Positions 27,680 to 36,023 of a DNA stretch of 64,000 nucleotides are shown here, piece by piece; position 1 is the first letter of the stretch; each line of letters begins with the position of its first letter. The notes beneath the pieces were generated by a model. That model searched no databases and was not told where the DNA came from. It was given only the letters and a program-made list of their open reading frames with translations. Origin of the DNA: Sulfitobacter mediterraneus. Its GTDB lineage: Bacteria; Pseudomonadota; Alphaproteobacteria; Rhodobacterales; Rhodobacteraceae. The translations under genes and the position numbers were made by a program. The stretch spans positions 62,001-126,000 of the forward strand of contig NZ_QBKU01000010.1 in NCBI RefSeq assembly GCF_003054325.1, given 5' to 3'.

Positions 27680-28161
27680 TCCTGATCTCCTTGCCGACGC
27701 AGCACCGCCATCCGGTCCAGCACCCCTTGCAGGATATATCCCGCCGCCACATGATCGATCACCTCTGCGCGACGTTTGCGTGTCGTATCTGCCTCAAGCA
27801 GGGCCCGTTCGGCGGCCACGGTGGACAGACGTTCATCCCAGAATGTGATCGGCAGAGGGGCAAGTTTGTCAAAGTTGCGTGCAAAGGCACGAGTGGATTG
27901 GCAGCGCGGCCCCTCCGAGCCATCCATATTGCGTGGCAGGCCCAACACCAGACCGCCAATGCGCCGGTCCTTGATGATCTCGGTCAGCCGTGCCGCATCC
28001 AGCCCGAATTTCTTGCGCCGGACGGTTTCAAGCGGCGAAGCGACACTGTGAAAGCTGTCACTGACCGCAACACCAATGGTTTTCTCCCCCAGATCCAGAC
28101 CGATCAGCGCCTGCATCGGGGGCAGGGCGGCAACAAATTCGCTCATGTCTTCGTAGATCAT
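27676..28161 (-). CDS. ruvX: Putative pre-16S rRNA nuclease YqgF (RuvX)
   Basis: A 161-aa RNase H-fold nuclease that processes the 5' end of 16S rRNA; it is also annotated as a Holliday junction resolvase homologue. Visible motifs are LIGLDLGEKTIGVAVSD (first catalytic Asp), GGLVLGLPRNMDGSEG, WDERLSTVAAERALLE and the C-terminal DHVAAGYILQGVLD with the final acidic residue. It overlaps both neighbours by 4 nt (ccmI upstream, DUF1289 downstream). Confidence 0.94.
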   Translation of the reverse strand: MIYEDMSEFVAALPPMQALIGLDLGEKTIGVAVSDSFHSVASPLETVRRKKFGLDAARLTEIIKDRRIGGLVLGLPRNMDGSEGPRCQSTRAFARNFDKLAPLPITFWDERLSTVAAERALLEADTTRKRRAEVIDHVAAGYILQGVLDRMAVLRRQGDQE

Positions 28162-29387
28162 TCCGCCACCCCGGCCTGACTGCCCGCGTTGCGGATCATG
28201 TCCAATGCGCCGGGGTTTCCGGCAAAGACCTCCATCGCATTGTTAAAGATCGCCAAGGCCTGTTCGCTTTGGCCCAAGACCCCGAGCGAGGTGATCAGCC
28301 GCGCCCAGTCTTCGGGCGGGCCGCCTTCGGTGGCCAATCTGTCCGACAGGCCCGCGACCATGCCGCCGATCATCTCCATCCGCTCAGCGGCGGTCATTTC
28401 TCCGGCGGCTTCGATATCTTCGGCGGAGGGGCCTTTGGCCGCGCCATTGCCGATTGCGGGCAGGCTATAGCGGGTTTCACCGGCAAGCGCGGCAACCTCC
28501 ATGATCTGGCCCTTGATCGGTTCAATCCACGGGGCATCCGCCGGGCCGCGCCGCAGCAGCGCGTTCCAGATGCGGAAGGAAACATCCGGCCGGCCATTCT
28601 GTACCATCATCAGCCCGACGTAGTATCGCGCCCGCCCATCGTCGGGATCCAGTTCCAGCGCGGTGCTCAGCGCATTCTCCGCCTCGGGGGATACATATCC
28701 ACCCGCCGACATCACCATCAATTCGGCATAATCGGTGATCTCGCTGGCGCTCGCGTCTGCACCTTTGATCTGTAGCACCCGGCGCTGTGCCTCGGCGGCA
28801 CCGACAAAATTGCCAATGCTGGCCTCGTTCTGCGCCAGCAACTGTTGCCCCTGCAAATCGTCCGGCCGCTGCGCTACGGTTTCGCGCAGTTTTTCCATCA
28901 GCTCCAGATAACGCGGGCTGAGATCTTCCGAAGGGGGCAGGGGCGGCATCCGTTCCAACGCCTCTTGCTGGCCGGGGCGGGTTTTGCGCATCTCTTCGGC
29001 AAAGGCGATGCGGTCCGCCAGCGCCAGATCGCCATACCCCGGCTGCCCGATCTGGAAATACAGCGCCAGACTGCCCCCAACCACCAGCAATGCCACCAAT
29101 CCAACGACCACAGGTTTCGGTCCCGCGCCTGCCGCACCGCCCGATTGCAGCGCCGTATCAGCGGCCAGAATGCGGCGTGAAATCTCTGTCTTGATACGGC
29201 CCGCGTCCTCGGCAGGCACAACCCCGCGCGCCACGTCCCGCTCAACCTCGGCCAATTGATCGCGGTAGACCTGCATGTCAAAGGCCGCCGCATCGGCGAC
29301 ATCTCCGCCATCATTGCGGATCAACGCCCGGATCAACAAAAGCGATACAACAGCCGTCATGGCCAAGGTGATGATCCAGAATGTCAT
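28158..29387 (-). CDS. ccmI: Cytochrome c maturation protein CcmI
   Basis: Apocytochrome c chaperone of system I cytochrome c maturation, anchored in the inner membrane. The 409-aa product has two N-terminal transmembrane segments (WIITLAMTAVVSLLLIRAL and PVVVGLVALLVVGGSLALYF) flanking a cytoplasmic loop that includes DMQVYRDQLAEVERDVARG, the family signature, and a periplasmic C-terminal domain with TPR-like repeats (YLELMEKLRE ..., LDPDDGRARYYVGLMM). ATG 29387 is preferred over the upstream in-frame start at 29420 because the first transmembrane segment begins there. The ccmABC genes are about 33 kb away at the right end of the window. Confidence 0.93.
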   Translation of the reverse strand: MTFWIITLAMTAVVSLLLIRALIRNDGGDVADAAAFDMQVYRDQLAEVERDVARGVVPAEDAGRIKTEISRRILAADTALQSGGAAGAGPKPVVVGLVALLVVGGSLALYFQIGQPGYGDLALADRIAFAEEMRKTRPGQQEALERMPPLPPSEDLSPRYLELMEKLRETVAQRPDDLQGQQLLAQNEASIGNFVGAAEAQRRVLQIKGADASASEITDYAELMVMSAGGYVSPEAENALSTALELDPDDGRARYYVGLMMVQNGRPDVSFRIWNALLRRGPADAPWIEPIKGQIMEVAALAGETRYSLPAIGNGAAKGPSAEDIEAAGEMTAAERMEMIGGMVAGLSDRLATEGGPPEDWARLITSLGVLGQSEQALAIFNNAMEVFAGNPGALDMIRNAGSQAGVAE

Positions 29388-29576
29388 GTGTCGCCCTGCT
29401 AGATTCTTTGTCCCACACACCTAATCAATGGGACCGTATGAAAAAAGGGGACAATTCGCCCACCTCGCCCGGACAGAGTGCCGCGCCATTTGGCAATTCA
29501 CATCCATGTCGCAAATCCGTCAAGGAATGCCGTGGCGAGTATCCTTTTTTCTGGGTATATCTTCAGAACAGAAACA

Positions 29577-29591
29577 GCCGTCCCGGACGGC
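29577..29591. promoter_or_regulatory. Palindrome in the soxB leader
   Basis: GCCGTCC-C-GGACGGC is a perfect 7-1-7 inverted repeat, 60 nt upstream of the soxB start in the 264-nt gap after ccmI. It may be an operator or part of the leader RNA. No regulator is encoded next to it. Confidence 0.35.
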
Positions 29592-29651
29592 ATCGAATCT
29601 TATTCCGTGGCCCATTCTAGGGGTGCCGGTTCCCTGTCGGAGAAGACCGCA

Positions 29652-30896
29652 ATGAAGAAATACTCCGTTTTTGCCGTGGCCCGCGAGGCGATGCGCCATC
29701 ACACTGGTTGGAACCGCGCATGGCGCGATGCGCAGCCCAAGAAACACTATGATGCGATCATCATTGGTGCCGGCGGGCATGGTCTGGCAACTGCCTATTA
29801 CCTGGGCAAGAACTTTGGCATCACCAATGTCGCGATCCTTGAAAAAGGTTGGCTGGGGGGTGGCAACACCGGCCGGAACACAACGATCATTCGGTCCAAT
29901 TACCTTCAAGATCCTTCTGCGGCGATCTATGAAAAGGCCCGGTCTTTGTACGAGACCATGAGCCAGGACTTGAACTACAACGCCATGTTCTCGCCGCGCG
30001 GTGTGATCATGCTGGCGCAAACCGAACATGAGGTGCGCGGTTACAAGCGGACCGCCCATGCCAACATGTTGCAGGGTGTGACCACCGAGTTTATCAGCCC
30101 CGAAAAGGTCAAGGAACTGGTGCCGATCATCAATCTGGATGGCCCGCGCTATCCGGTTCTGGGCGGCCTGTGGCAAGCCCGCGGCGGCACAGCGCGGCAC
30201 GATGCGGTGGCCTGGGGCTATGCACGAGCCTGTTCCGACATGGGCATGGACGTGATCCAGAAATGCGAAGTCACCGGCATCCGGCAGGAAAACGGCAAGG
30301 TTGTGGGCGTCAGCACCAACCGCGGCGATATCGACTGTGACAAGCTGGGCATGGTGGTTGCAGGGCATTCGGGCCATCTGGCGGATATGGCCGGTTTCCG
30401 TCTGCCAATCGAATCTGTTGCGCTTCAGGCGTTGGTGTCAGAGCCGATCAAACCCTGCATGGACGTGGTTGTGATGGCCAACACCGTTCACGGCTACATG
30501 TCGCAGTCTGACAAGGGTGAAATGGTCATCGGTGGCGGCACCGACGGGTACAATAACTACACCCAGCGCGGCAGTTTCCACCATATCGAAGAAACCGTGC
30601 GCGCACTGGTCGAGACCTTCCCGATGGTGTCGCGTCTCAAGATGCTGCGCCAGTGGGGCGGCATTGTGGATGTAACCGGCGACCGCTCGCCGATCCTCAG
30701 CAAAACGCCGGTTGAGGGCATCTTTATCAACAGTGGCTGGGGCACCGGCGGGTTTAAGGCGATCCCCGGATCTGGCTGGGGTTTTGCCGAGCTGATGGCC
30801 AAAGGCCATTCGCCGTTGACCGAGGCCTTTGGCCTGAACCGCTTCCAAGAGGGCCGGTTCATTGACGAAAGCGTTGCTGCGGGCGTGGCGCACTGA
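29652..30896 (+). CDS. soxB: Sarcosine oxidase beta subunit
   Basis: Catalytic flavoprotein subunit of heterotetrameric sarcosine oxidase, which demethylates sarcosine to glycine with transfer of the methyl group to tetrahydrofolate. The 414-aa product has the FAD-binding motif IIIGAGGHGLATAYY (GxGxxG at 39-44) and GTARHDAVAWGYARA (His183), the region carrying the covalently FMN-linked histidine in characterised homologues. The C-terminal WGGIVDVTGDRSPILSKT and WGTGGFKAIPGSG blocks are also conserved. ATG 29652 is chosen because the family starts with MKKYSVFAVARE and GGAG precedes it. The rest of the enzyme (soxD, soxA, soxG) starts only at 31915, which is unusual. Confidence 0.95.
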   Translation: MKKYSVFAVAREAMRHHTGWNRAWRDAQPKKHYDAIIIGAGGHGLATAYYLGKNFGITNVAILEKGWLGGGNTGRNTTIIRSNYLQDPSAAIYEKARSLYETMSQDLNYNAMFSPRGVIMLAQTEHEVRGYKRTAHANMLQGVTTEFISPEKVKELVPIINLDGPRYPVLGGLWQARGGTARHDAVAWGYARACSDMGMDVIQKCEVTGIRQENGKVVGVSTNRGDIDCDKLGMVVAGHSGHLADMAGFRLPIESVALQALVSEPIKPCMDVVVMANTVHGYMSQSDKGEMVIGGGTDGYNNYTQRGSFHHIEETVRALVETFPMVSRLKMLRQWGGIVDVTGDRSPILSKTPVEGIFINSGWGTGGFKAIPGSGWGFAELMAKGHSPLTEAFGLNRFQEGRFIDESVAAGVAH

Positions 30897-30932
30897 TGAG
30901 CCTATCCTGTTCATGTCAGGACCAAATGTCAG

Positions 30933-30955
30933 CCCTGCGGAACCTTTCCGCAGGG
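30933..30955 (+). terminator. Hairpin after soxB
   Basis: CCCTGCGGAA-CCT-TTCCGCAGGG is a 10-bp perfect stem starting 37 nt after the soxB stop. There is no T-run directly after it, but the later CGTTGTTGTTG is U-rich. It would reduce readthrough from soxB to the downstream small gene. It overlaps the promoter-like site at 30939-30964. Confidence 0.55.
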
Positions 30956-30964
30956 CGGGGCGTT
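30939..30964 (+). promoter_or_regulatory. GGAAC-N17-CGTT promoter-like site
   Basis: GGAAC at 30939-30943 and CGTT at 30961-30964 are separated by 17 nt, matching the alphaproteobacterial EcfG-type stress sigma consensus (GGAAC-N16/17-CGTT). It lies 36 nt before the start of the 81-aa small membrane protein. The GGAAC is also part of the soxB hairpin, so the match could be coincidental. Confidence 0.3.
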
Positions 30965-30999
30965 GTTGTTGCGATATCCAATTCCAAAGGAGACGCACA

Positions 31000-31245
31000 A
31001 TGGCACACCCCGATCACACCGTTTCGGAACGCACAACCACAACGACCACCGCAAACACCGGCGGCGCAGGCATGGGCTTTGTCCTTGGCGCCGTTGTCGT
31101 GGTTGTCGCGGTCTTGGCCTATGTTGTCTTTGCGGGCGGCGAAAGCGGCGGCGCAGATGACGTCAACATCACCATCGAAGGGGCAGGCGACGCCGTCCAA
31201 GGCGCAGCCGAAGCCGTCCAGGGGGCCGCAACAGCCTCGGAATGA
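31000..31245 (+). CDS. Small single-pass membrane protein (81 aa), between soxB and soxD
   Basis: An 81-aa protein with an excellent ribosome site (AAAGGAG, 7 nt before ATG 31000). A hydrophilic Thr-rich N-terminus (SERTTTTTTANTGG) is followed by one transmembrane helix (MGFVLGAVVVVVAVLAYVVF, about residues 25-44) and an acidic, Ala/Gly-rich tail with the repeat DAVQGAAEAVQGAA. I do not recognise a characterised family; the GDAVQGAAEAVQGA tail resembles those of small stress-associated Rhodobacteraceae membrane proteins. It interrupts the usual soxB-soxD adjacency and may have its own promoter. Confidence 0.8.
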   Translation: MAHPDHTVSERTTTTTTANTGGAGMGFVLGAVVVVVAVLAYVVFAGGESGGADDVNITIEGAGDAVQGAAEAVQGAATASE

Positions 31246-31437
31246 TTTGTCATTCCTTAACCCTTTCATGACATGGATCAGTCCCGCAGCTGGGGCTGAT
31301 CAATCAACCGCCGATACGTCGTTTTCTGTCAAAACCGCATCGGCCATTCCCAGCCTAAAGTCCAATGGCAGGCAGCAAATGCTTGCTTCAAATGCGCATG
31401 ATGGCATCCTTGATGCATCAGCACAGGAGATCGAACC

Positions 31438-31593
31438 ATGGCTGGAGAGACCATTCACAACGGCGGAACCAAACGCGGTGTCATCATCGCATTGGTTGTT
31501 CTCGGGGTCTTTGTCGCGGGCATTGCAATGCTCGGCAACGGCTCTGCGCCCAGTGGCACCTCCTCAGGCACAGCCGCGTCAGACAGCAACTGA
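31438..31593 (+). CDS. Very small single-pass membrane protein (51 aa)
   Basis: ATG 31438 with CAGGAG 9 nt upstream opens a 51-codon frame ending at TGA 31591-31593. The product has a short N-terminus (MAGETIHNGGTKRG), a transmembrane helix (VIIALVVLGVFVAGIAML, about 15-32) and a Ser/Gly/Ala tail. The composition resembles the 81-aa protein upstream (Gly/Ala-rich tail, one helix) but they are not clearly homologous. No function can be assigned. Confidence 0.65.
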   Translation: MAGETIHNGGTKRGVIIALVVLGVFVAGIAMLGNGSAPSGTSSGTAASDSN

Positions 31594-31675
31594 CGCTGGC
31601 ACAAGCCTGACAATACCGTCCCCGCCAGCCCGGCACTTTGCCCGGCTGCATGGGGTTGCTTTTGCAAAAATCAGA

Positions 31676-31864
31676 TCAACGGTGATGCGTATCCGTGCGG
31701 ATCACACCGGTGATATGCTCACGCAGGCTTTCGGTGTGCGGGTCCGCTTGCCGCGCTCTGTTCAGGTCATGCTTGAGCAGGGTGCGTTTGGTGCGCCATT
31801 CGTAAATCGCGATGCCGACACCGGCCAGCGCCACGGCGCCCAGAAGAACATACAAAACAATCAT
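31676..31864 (-). CDS. Small membrane protein on the opposite strand (62 aa)
   Basis: A 62-aa ORF on the minus strand with an N-terminal transmembrane helix (IVLYVLLGAVALAGVGIAIY, about 2-21) followed by a basic cytoplasmic-type tail (EWRTKRTLLKHDLNRARQ). Charge distribution and high GC3 support coding. TTGAG lies about 4-8 nt before the ATG, a weak ribosome site. It lies 50 nt from the soxD start and is transcribed divergently from it, so the two would share an intergenic promoter region. Confidence 0.6.
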   Translation of the reverse strand: MIVLYVLLGAVALAGVGIAIYEWRTKRTLLKHDLNRARQADPHTESLREHITGVIRTDTHHR

Positions 31865-31914
31865 ACACTCAAGATGGGCTTTCCTTGCCCAATTCTCAAG
31901 CCCGGAGCCGCGCT

Positions 31915-32244
31915 ATGCTGATCCTGACCTGTCCCGTTTGCGGGGTCACCGCAGAAGAAACCGAATTCCACGCCGCTGGCGAAGCGCATCTGAAGCGTTT
32001 CGGCCCCGGTTCAACGGATGACGAATTTGAAAGCTATCTGTTCATGCGGGCCAACCCCAAGGGCGTGCATTTCGAACGCTGGCGCCACAACAACGGCTGC
32101 GGCAAGTGGTTCCATGTGGCCCGCGACACCACCACGCTTGAGGTGTTCACCAGCTATTCCGCACAAACGGTCTCTCCGCCGCAGGAGGTTCTCGATCTGA
32201 TCGAAGACCGCCGACCCGGTTGGTCCAAAGGCAGCGGCGCGTGA
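31915..32244 (+). CDS. soxD: Sarcosine oxidase delta subunit
   Basis: Small zinc-binding subunit of heterotetrameric sarcosine oxidase. The 109-aa product has the zinc ligands Cys6 and Cys9 (LTCPVCG), His58 and Cys62 (RWRHNNGCGKWF), matching the family spacing. ATG 31915 follows CCCGGAG. It is 58 nt from soxA and begins the soxD-soxA-soxG run; soxB lies about 1 kb upstream. Confidence 0.95.
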   Translation: MLILTCPVCGVTAEETEFHAAGEAHLKRFGPGSTDDEFESYLFMRANPKGVHFERWRHNNGCGKWFHVARDTTTLEVFTSYSAQTVSPPQEVLDLIEDRRPGWSKGSGA

Positions 32245-32302
32245 TCGCCGGGTTGTCACTCACCACTTTTCCTAATCACTCCGCTATCAAGGAGCCCCGC
32301 TC

Positions 32303-35300
32303 ATGAGCACAAGACTTGCCACAGGTGGCCGCCTGCTGAACACTGACAAACCGGTCAATTTTGCTTTTAATGGCAAACAGATGCGCGGTTATGAAGGCGA
32401 TACACTGGCTTCGGCCTTGTTGGCCAACGACCAGATGTTGATGGGCCGTTCGTTCAAATACCACCGCCCGCGCGGGGTTGTCGCCTCTGGTGCGGAAGAA
32501 CCCAATGGATTGGTCAATCTGGGTTCAGAGGGCAAGTTCGAGCCGAACCAGCGTGTCACCACCACCGAGATTTTCGAAGGATTGGAGGCAACCAGCCAGA
32601 ACCACTGGCCCAGCCTTGAGTTCGATGTGGGGGCGATCAACAAGCACCTCAGCCGATTCTTGCCCGCAGGTTTCTATTACAAGATGTTCATGTACCCCCG
32701 CGCTGCGTGGAAACATGTGTATGAGCCGATCATCCGTCATTCAGCCGGTCTGGGCAAAGCGCCCAAAACCACGGATGTGGACACCTATGAGCATTTCTAT
32801 GCATTTTGCGATGTTCTGGTCGTGGGTGGCGGTGTGGCCGGGCTTGAGGCCGCGCGCACCGCGGGGCGCAGCGGCGCTAAGGTGCTGCTGCTGGAACAGA
32901 CCGAACATTGGGGCGGACGTGCGCCCGTGGATGGCGGCACCGTTGACGGCAAACCAGCCGCCGAATTTGTCGATGATCTGGTGGCCGAATTGCAGGGCAT
33001 GGACAATGTCCAGATGCGCAGCCGCACCATGGGGGCAGGGGTCTATGACCACGGCTATGTGTTGGGCTATGAACGCCTGACAGACCATGCACCGCAAAAA
33101 TCCGGCCCGCGCCACCGCCTGTGGCGTATCCGTGCCGGTCATGTGATCACCGCCACCGGTGCGATTGAGCGCCCGCTCAGCTTTGCGGGCAATGACATTC
33201 CCGGCGTGATGCTGGCCGCTGCTGTGCGCGATTATGTGGTCAACTGGGGTGTGTCCATTGGCGACCGCACCGTGGTTGTGACCAACAATGACAACGCGTA
33301 TCTGACCGCGATTGCCCTGAAACATGCGGGCCTTGATGTGCCTGCGATCCTCGATGCGCGGGTGCTGCCGCAAGACAGCATGCTGATGGAACAGGCCAAG
33401 GCACTGGGCATCCGTGTGATGATGGGCCATGCGATTGCATCGGTCAAAGGCGGCAAGCGGGTCACGGGCGTGACCGTCTGTTCGCAAGCGGGCGAAGGCG
33501 CTGCTTTGGAAGAGATCGCTTGCGATGCGGTGGCCATGTCCGGCGGCTGGTCGCCTGTGGTCCACCTTTGGTCCCATTGCGGCGGCAAGCTGCGCTGGGA
33601 CACGGCGCAGGCCTGCTTTAGCCCTGATCTGGACAATGCGCCAAAAGGTGCGGATGGCATGGGCTTTGTGACCCCGGCGGGCGCGGCATCTGGCATGTTC
33701 CCTCTGGACGATGTGCTCTGTGATGCCCATGCGGCCGCCGATGGTGTTGTGACCAGCCTTGGTTTCAAATTGCCCAAGGATGTTACGGCCCCAAGCGCTG
33801 AACGCCGCGAAGAGGCACCCATGGCCCCGGTTTGGCTGATGCCGCAGGGCGCAAGCGTCAAACTGCGTGAAAAAACCTGGCTGGATTATCAGAACGATGT
33901 GAAAGTGTCCGACGTCCGTCTGGCCGCACAAGAAGGTTTTGTCTCGGTCGAGCATGCCAAGCGTTACACCACTTTGGGCATGGCAACTGATCAGGGTAAG
34001 CTCAGCAACATCAACGGCTTGGCCACGTTGGCCGGGGCGCTGGATGCGGATATTCCGACCGTGGGCACCACCACTTTCCGCCCGCCGTATCACCCGATCT
34101 CGATGGCTTCCATCGGCGGTGAGGCGCGCGGGCCGGTGTTCCAACCCATCCGCCGCACACCGATGCATGATTGGCACGAAGCCAACGGCGCAGAGTTTGA
34201 ACCCGTTGGCCAGTGGCGCCGCCCCTATGCCTTTAAACGCGGCAGCGAGAGCACCCATGACGCGGTCAACCGTGAGGTCAAGAACACCCGGACCAACATG
34301 GGCCTGCTGGACGCCTCCACCCTTGGCAAGATCATCGTCAAAGGGCCGGACGCGGGCAAATTCCTCGACATGCTGTACACCAACATGATGTCGACGCTGA
34401 AGCCGGGCAAATGCCGCTATGGTCTGATGTGCAGCGAGAACGGTTTTCTGATCGACGATGGCGTGGTTGCCCGTGTCGATGAGGACACATGGCTGTGTCA
34501 CACGACCACAGGCGGCGCGGAAACCATCCATGGTCACATGGAAGAATGGTTGCAAACCGAATGGTGGGATTGGGACGTTTACGTGGCCAATGTGACCGAA
34601 CAATACGCACAGGTCGCGGTTGTGGGCCCCAACGCCCGCAAATGCCTTGAGAAACTGGGCGGCACCGATGTCTCCAAAGACGCGCTTGGCTTTATGGAGT
34701 GGGTCGATGGTGAATTGGGCGGCTTTAAATGCCGCATTTACCGGATTTCCTTCTCGGGCGAGCTGTCTTACGAGATCGCTGTGGATGCCAGCCATGGGCA
34801 GGCCTTCTGGGATGCGTTGATGGTGGCGGGCAATGATCTGGGCGTGATGCCTTACGGCACCGAATGTCTGCACATTCTGCGCGCCGAAAAGGGCTTTATC
34901 ATGATCGGGGACGAGACCGACGGCACCGTGATCCCGCAGGATCTGGGTCTGCACTGGGCCTTGTCGAAAAAGAAAGAAGACTATCTGGGCAAACGGGCAC
35001 AGGAACGCAGCCACATGGCCGATCCCACCCGTTGGAAGCTGGTTGGCCTTGAAACCACGGACGGCAGCACCTTGCCGGATGGCGCCTATGCGGTGGGCGA
35101 AGGCACCAACGCCAATGGCCAGCGCAATATGATCGGTCGGGTCACATCGACCTATCATTCGGCCAATCTGGACCGCGGCATTGCCATGGGTCTGGTGCTC
35201 AACGGGCCGGACCGCATGGGCGAGGTCATCGACTTCCCCGGCACCGATGGCAAAACCTACCACGCCCGTATCGTGGACCCTGTATTTTATGACAAAGAAG

Positions 35301-35320
35301 GGGAGAAGCAGAATGTCTGA
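32303..35320 (+). CDS. soxA: Sarcosine oxidase alpha subunit
   Basis: The 1005-aa large subunit binds NAD+ and tetrahydrofolate and channels the methyl group as 5,10-methylene-THF. An N-terminal ferredoxin-like region (residues about 1-110: FAFNGKQMRGYEGDTLASAL) is followed by a Rossmann domain with VVGGGVAGLEAAR near residue 172, a second dinucleotide region (GAIERPLSFAGNDIPGVMLA), and a C-terminal GcvT-like folate-binding domain from about residue 620 (MHDWHEANGAEFEPVGQWRR) to the end, including SYEIAVD and EKGFIMIGDETDGT. Length is normal. An AAGGAG site lies 8 nt upstream. The stop overlaps the soxG start. Confidence 0.96.
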   Translation: MSTRLATGGRLLNTDKPVNFAFNGKQMRGYEGDTLASALLANDQMLMGRSFKYHRPRGVVASGAEEPNGLVNLGSEGKFEPNQRVTTTEIFEGLEATSQNHWPSLEFDVGAINKHLSRFLPAGFYYKMFMYPRAAWKHVYEPIIRHSAGLGKAPKTTDVDTYEHFYAFCDVLVVGGGVAGLEAARTAGRSGAKVLLLEQTEHWGGRAPVDGGTVDGKPAAEFVDDLVAELQGMDNVQMRSRTMGAGVYDHGYVLGYERLTDHAPQKSGPRHRLWRIRAGHVITATGAIERPLSFAGNDIPGVMLAAAVRDYVVNWGVSIGDRTVVVTNNDNAYLTAIALKHAGLDVPAILDARVLPQDSMLMEQAKALGIRVMMGHAIASVKGGKRVTGVTVCSQAGEGAALEEIACDAVAMSGGWSPVVHLWSHCGGKLRWDTAQACFSPDLDNAPKGADGMGFVTPAGAASGMFPLDDVLCDAHAAADGVVTSLGFKLPKDVTAPSAERREEAPMAPVWLMPQGASVKLREKTWLDYQNDVKVSDVRLAAQEGFVSVEHAKRYTTLGMATDQGKLSNINGLATLAGALDADIPTVGTTTFRPPYHPISMASIGGEARGPVFQPIRRTPMHDWHEANGAEFEPVGQWRRPYAFKRGSESTHDAVNREVKNTRTNMGLLDASTLGKIIVKGPDAGKFLDMLYTNMMSTLKPGKCRYGLMCSENGFLIDDGVVARVDEDTWLCHTTTGGAETIHGHMEEWLQTEWWDWDVYVANVTEQYAQVAVVGPNARKCLEKLGGTDVSKDALGFMEWVDGELGGFKCRIYRISFSGELSYEIAVDASHGQAFWDALMVAGNDLGVMPYGTECLHILRAEKGFIMIGDETDGTVIPQDLGLHWALSKKKEDYLGKRAQERSHMADPTRWKLVGLETTDGSTLPDGAYAVGEGTNANGQRNMIGRVTSTYHSANLDRGIAMGLVLNGPDRMGEVIDFPGTDGKTYHARIVDPVFYDKEGEKQNV

Positions 35321-35882
35321 GCCCGTCACAGCCCTCAACAATGCCAGTGAAACCAATGGCATCGCCGCGATCCGTGAGTTGGGCCCATTGGGCATGATCA
35401 CTCTGCGCGGTGATCTGTCTGCGGCCTATCTGCGCACCCTGACAACAAAACTGACAGGGGTGAAATTCCCCGATGTGCGGGAATGTCATAGCGAAGGCGA
35501 GAATGGCCTTGCGTGGATGTCACCGGACGAATTGCTGGTGATGTGCTCCTATGCGCAGGCCAATGATCACGTCGCCCGCATGAGCGAAGCCCTGTCTGGC
35601 AAACATGCACTGGTGGCCAACGTGTCCGATGCCCGTGCGGTGTTTGAGGTCAAAGGCCCCCATGCCCGCGACGTCATCGCCAAATTGGCTCCGGTGGATC
35701 TGACGCCAGAAGGGTTCACCCCCGGCATGTTCCGCCGCAGCCGGATGGCACAGGTGCCTGCCGCCTTTTGGATGCGCGATGCGGAAACCTTTCAGATCAT
35801 CTGCTTCCGATCAGTCGCGCAATACATGTTTGACCTGCTCAAGATCGCGGCACAACCGGGGTCGGAAGTCGGGCATTTCTGA
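35313..35882 (+). CDS. soxG: Sarcosine oxidase gamma subunit
   Basis: The 189-aa gamma subunit, a divergent GcvT/YgfZ-like fold that stabilises the oxidase complex. The family features are visible in LGPLGMITLRGDLSAAYLRT, WMSPDELLVMC, DARAVFEVKGPHARDVIAKL and MFRRSRMAQVPAAFWM. Start ATG 35313 overlaps the end of soxA by 8 nt, with AAGGGGAG upstream. It is the last gene of the sox operon before a strong terminator; folD and purU, often following in other genomes, are absent. Confidence 0.94.
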   Translation: MSEPVTALNNASETNGIAAIRELGPLGMITLRGDLSAAYLRTLTTKLTGVKFPDVRECHSEGENGLAWMSPDELLVMCSYAQANDHVARMSEALSGKHALVANVSDARAVFEVKGPHARDVIAKLAPVDLTPEGFTPGMFRRSRMAQVPAAFWMRDAETFQIICFRSVAQYMFDLLKIAAQPGSEVGHF

Positions 35883-35918
35883 CACCCGAAACGCAAGTTT
35901 AGCGATAGATTTGAAAAT

Positions 35919-35955
35919 GGGCGGCGTTACCAAGCGGTAATTTGCCGCCCCTTTT
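35919..35955 (+). terminator. Intrinsic terminator of the sox operon
   Basis: A nested hairpin: outer stem GGGCGGC / GCCGCCC and inner stem TTACC-AAGC-GGTAA, followed by CTTTTC. It begins 37 nt after the soxG stop. Confidence 0.85.
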
Positions 35956-36023
35956 CACTTTTGGGTTGTGTCTCGGGTGTGCAGTGATATGCATACCGTG
36001 AAATACAACTGAAAGATGAATGA

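Noticed and set aside
29500-29651. Glycine or folate riboswitch in the sox leader
   Set aside because: The conserved glycine riboswitch core and THF motifs are not present; only a simple palindrome is seen.
30862-30999. Extension of the 81-aa frame upstream into soxB
   Set aside because: The open frame continues to 30862, but the AAAGGAG site and the protein's composition fix the start at 31000.
32741-35401. An 886-codon open frame on the minus strand across soxA
   Set aside because: Shadow of soxA, caused by high GC3. No family features; soxA is certain.
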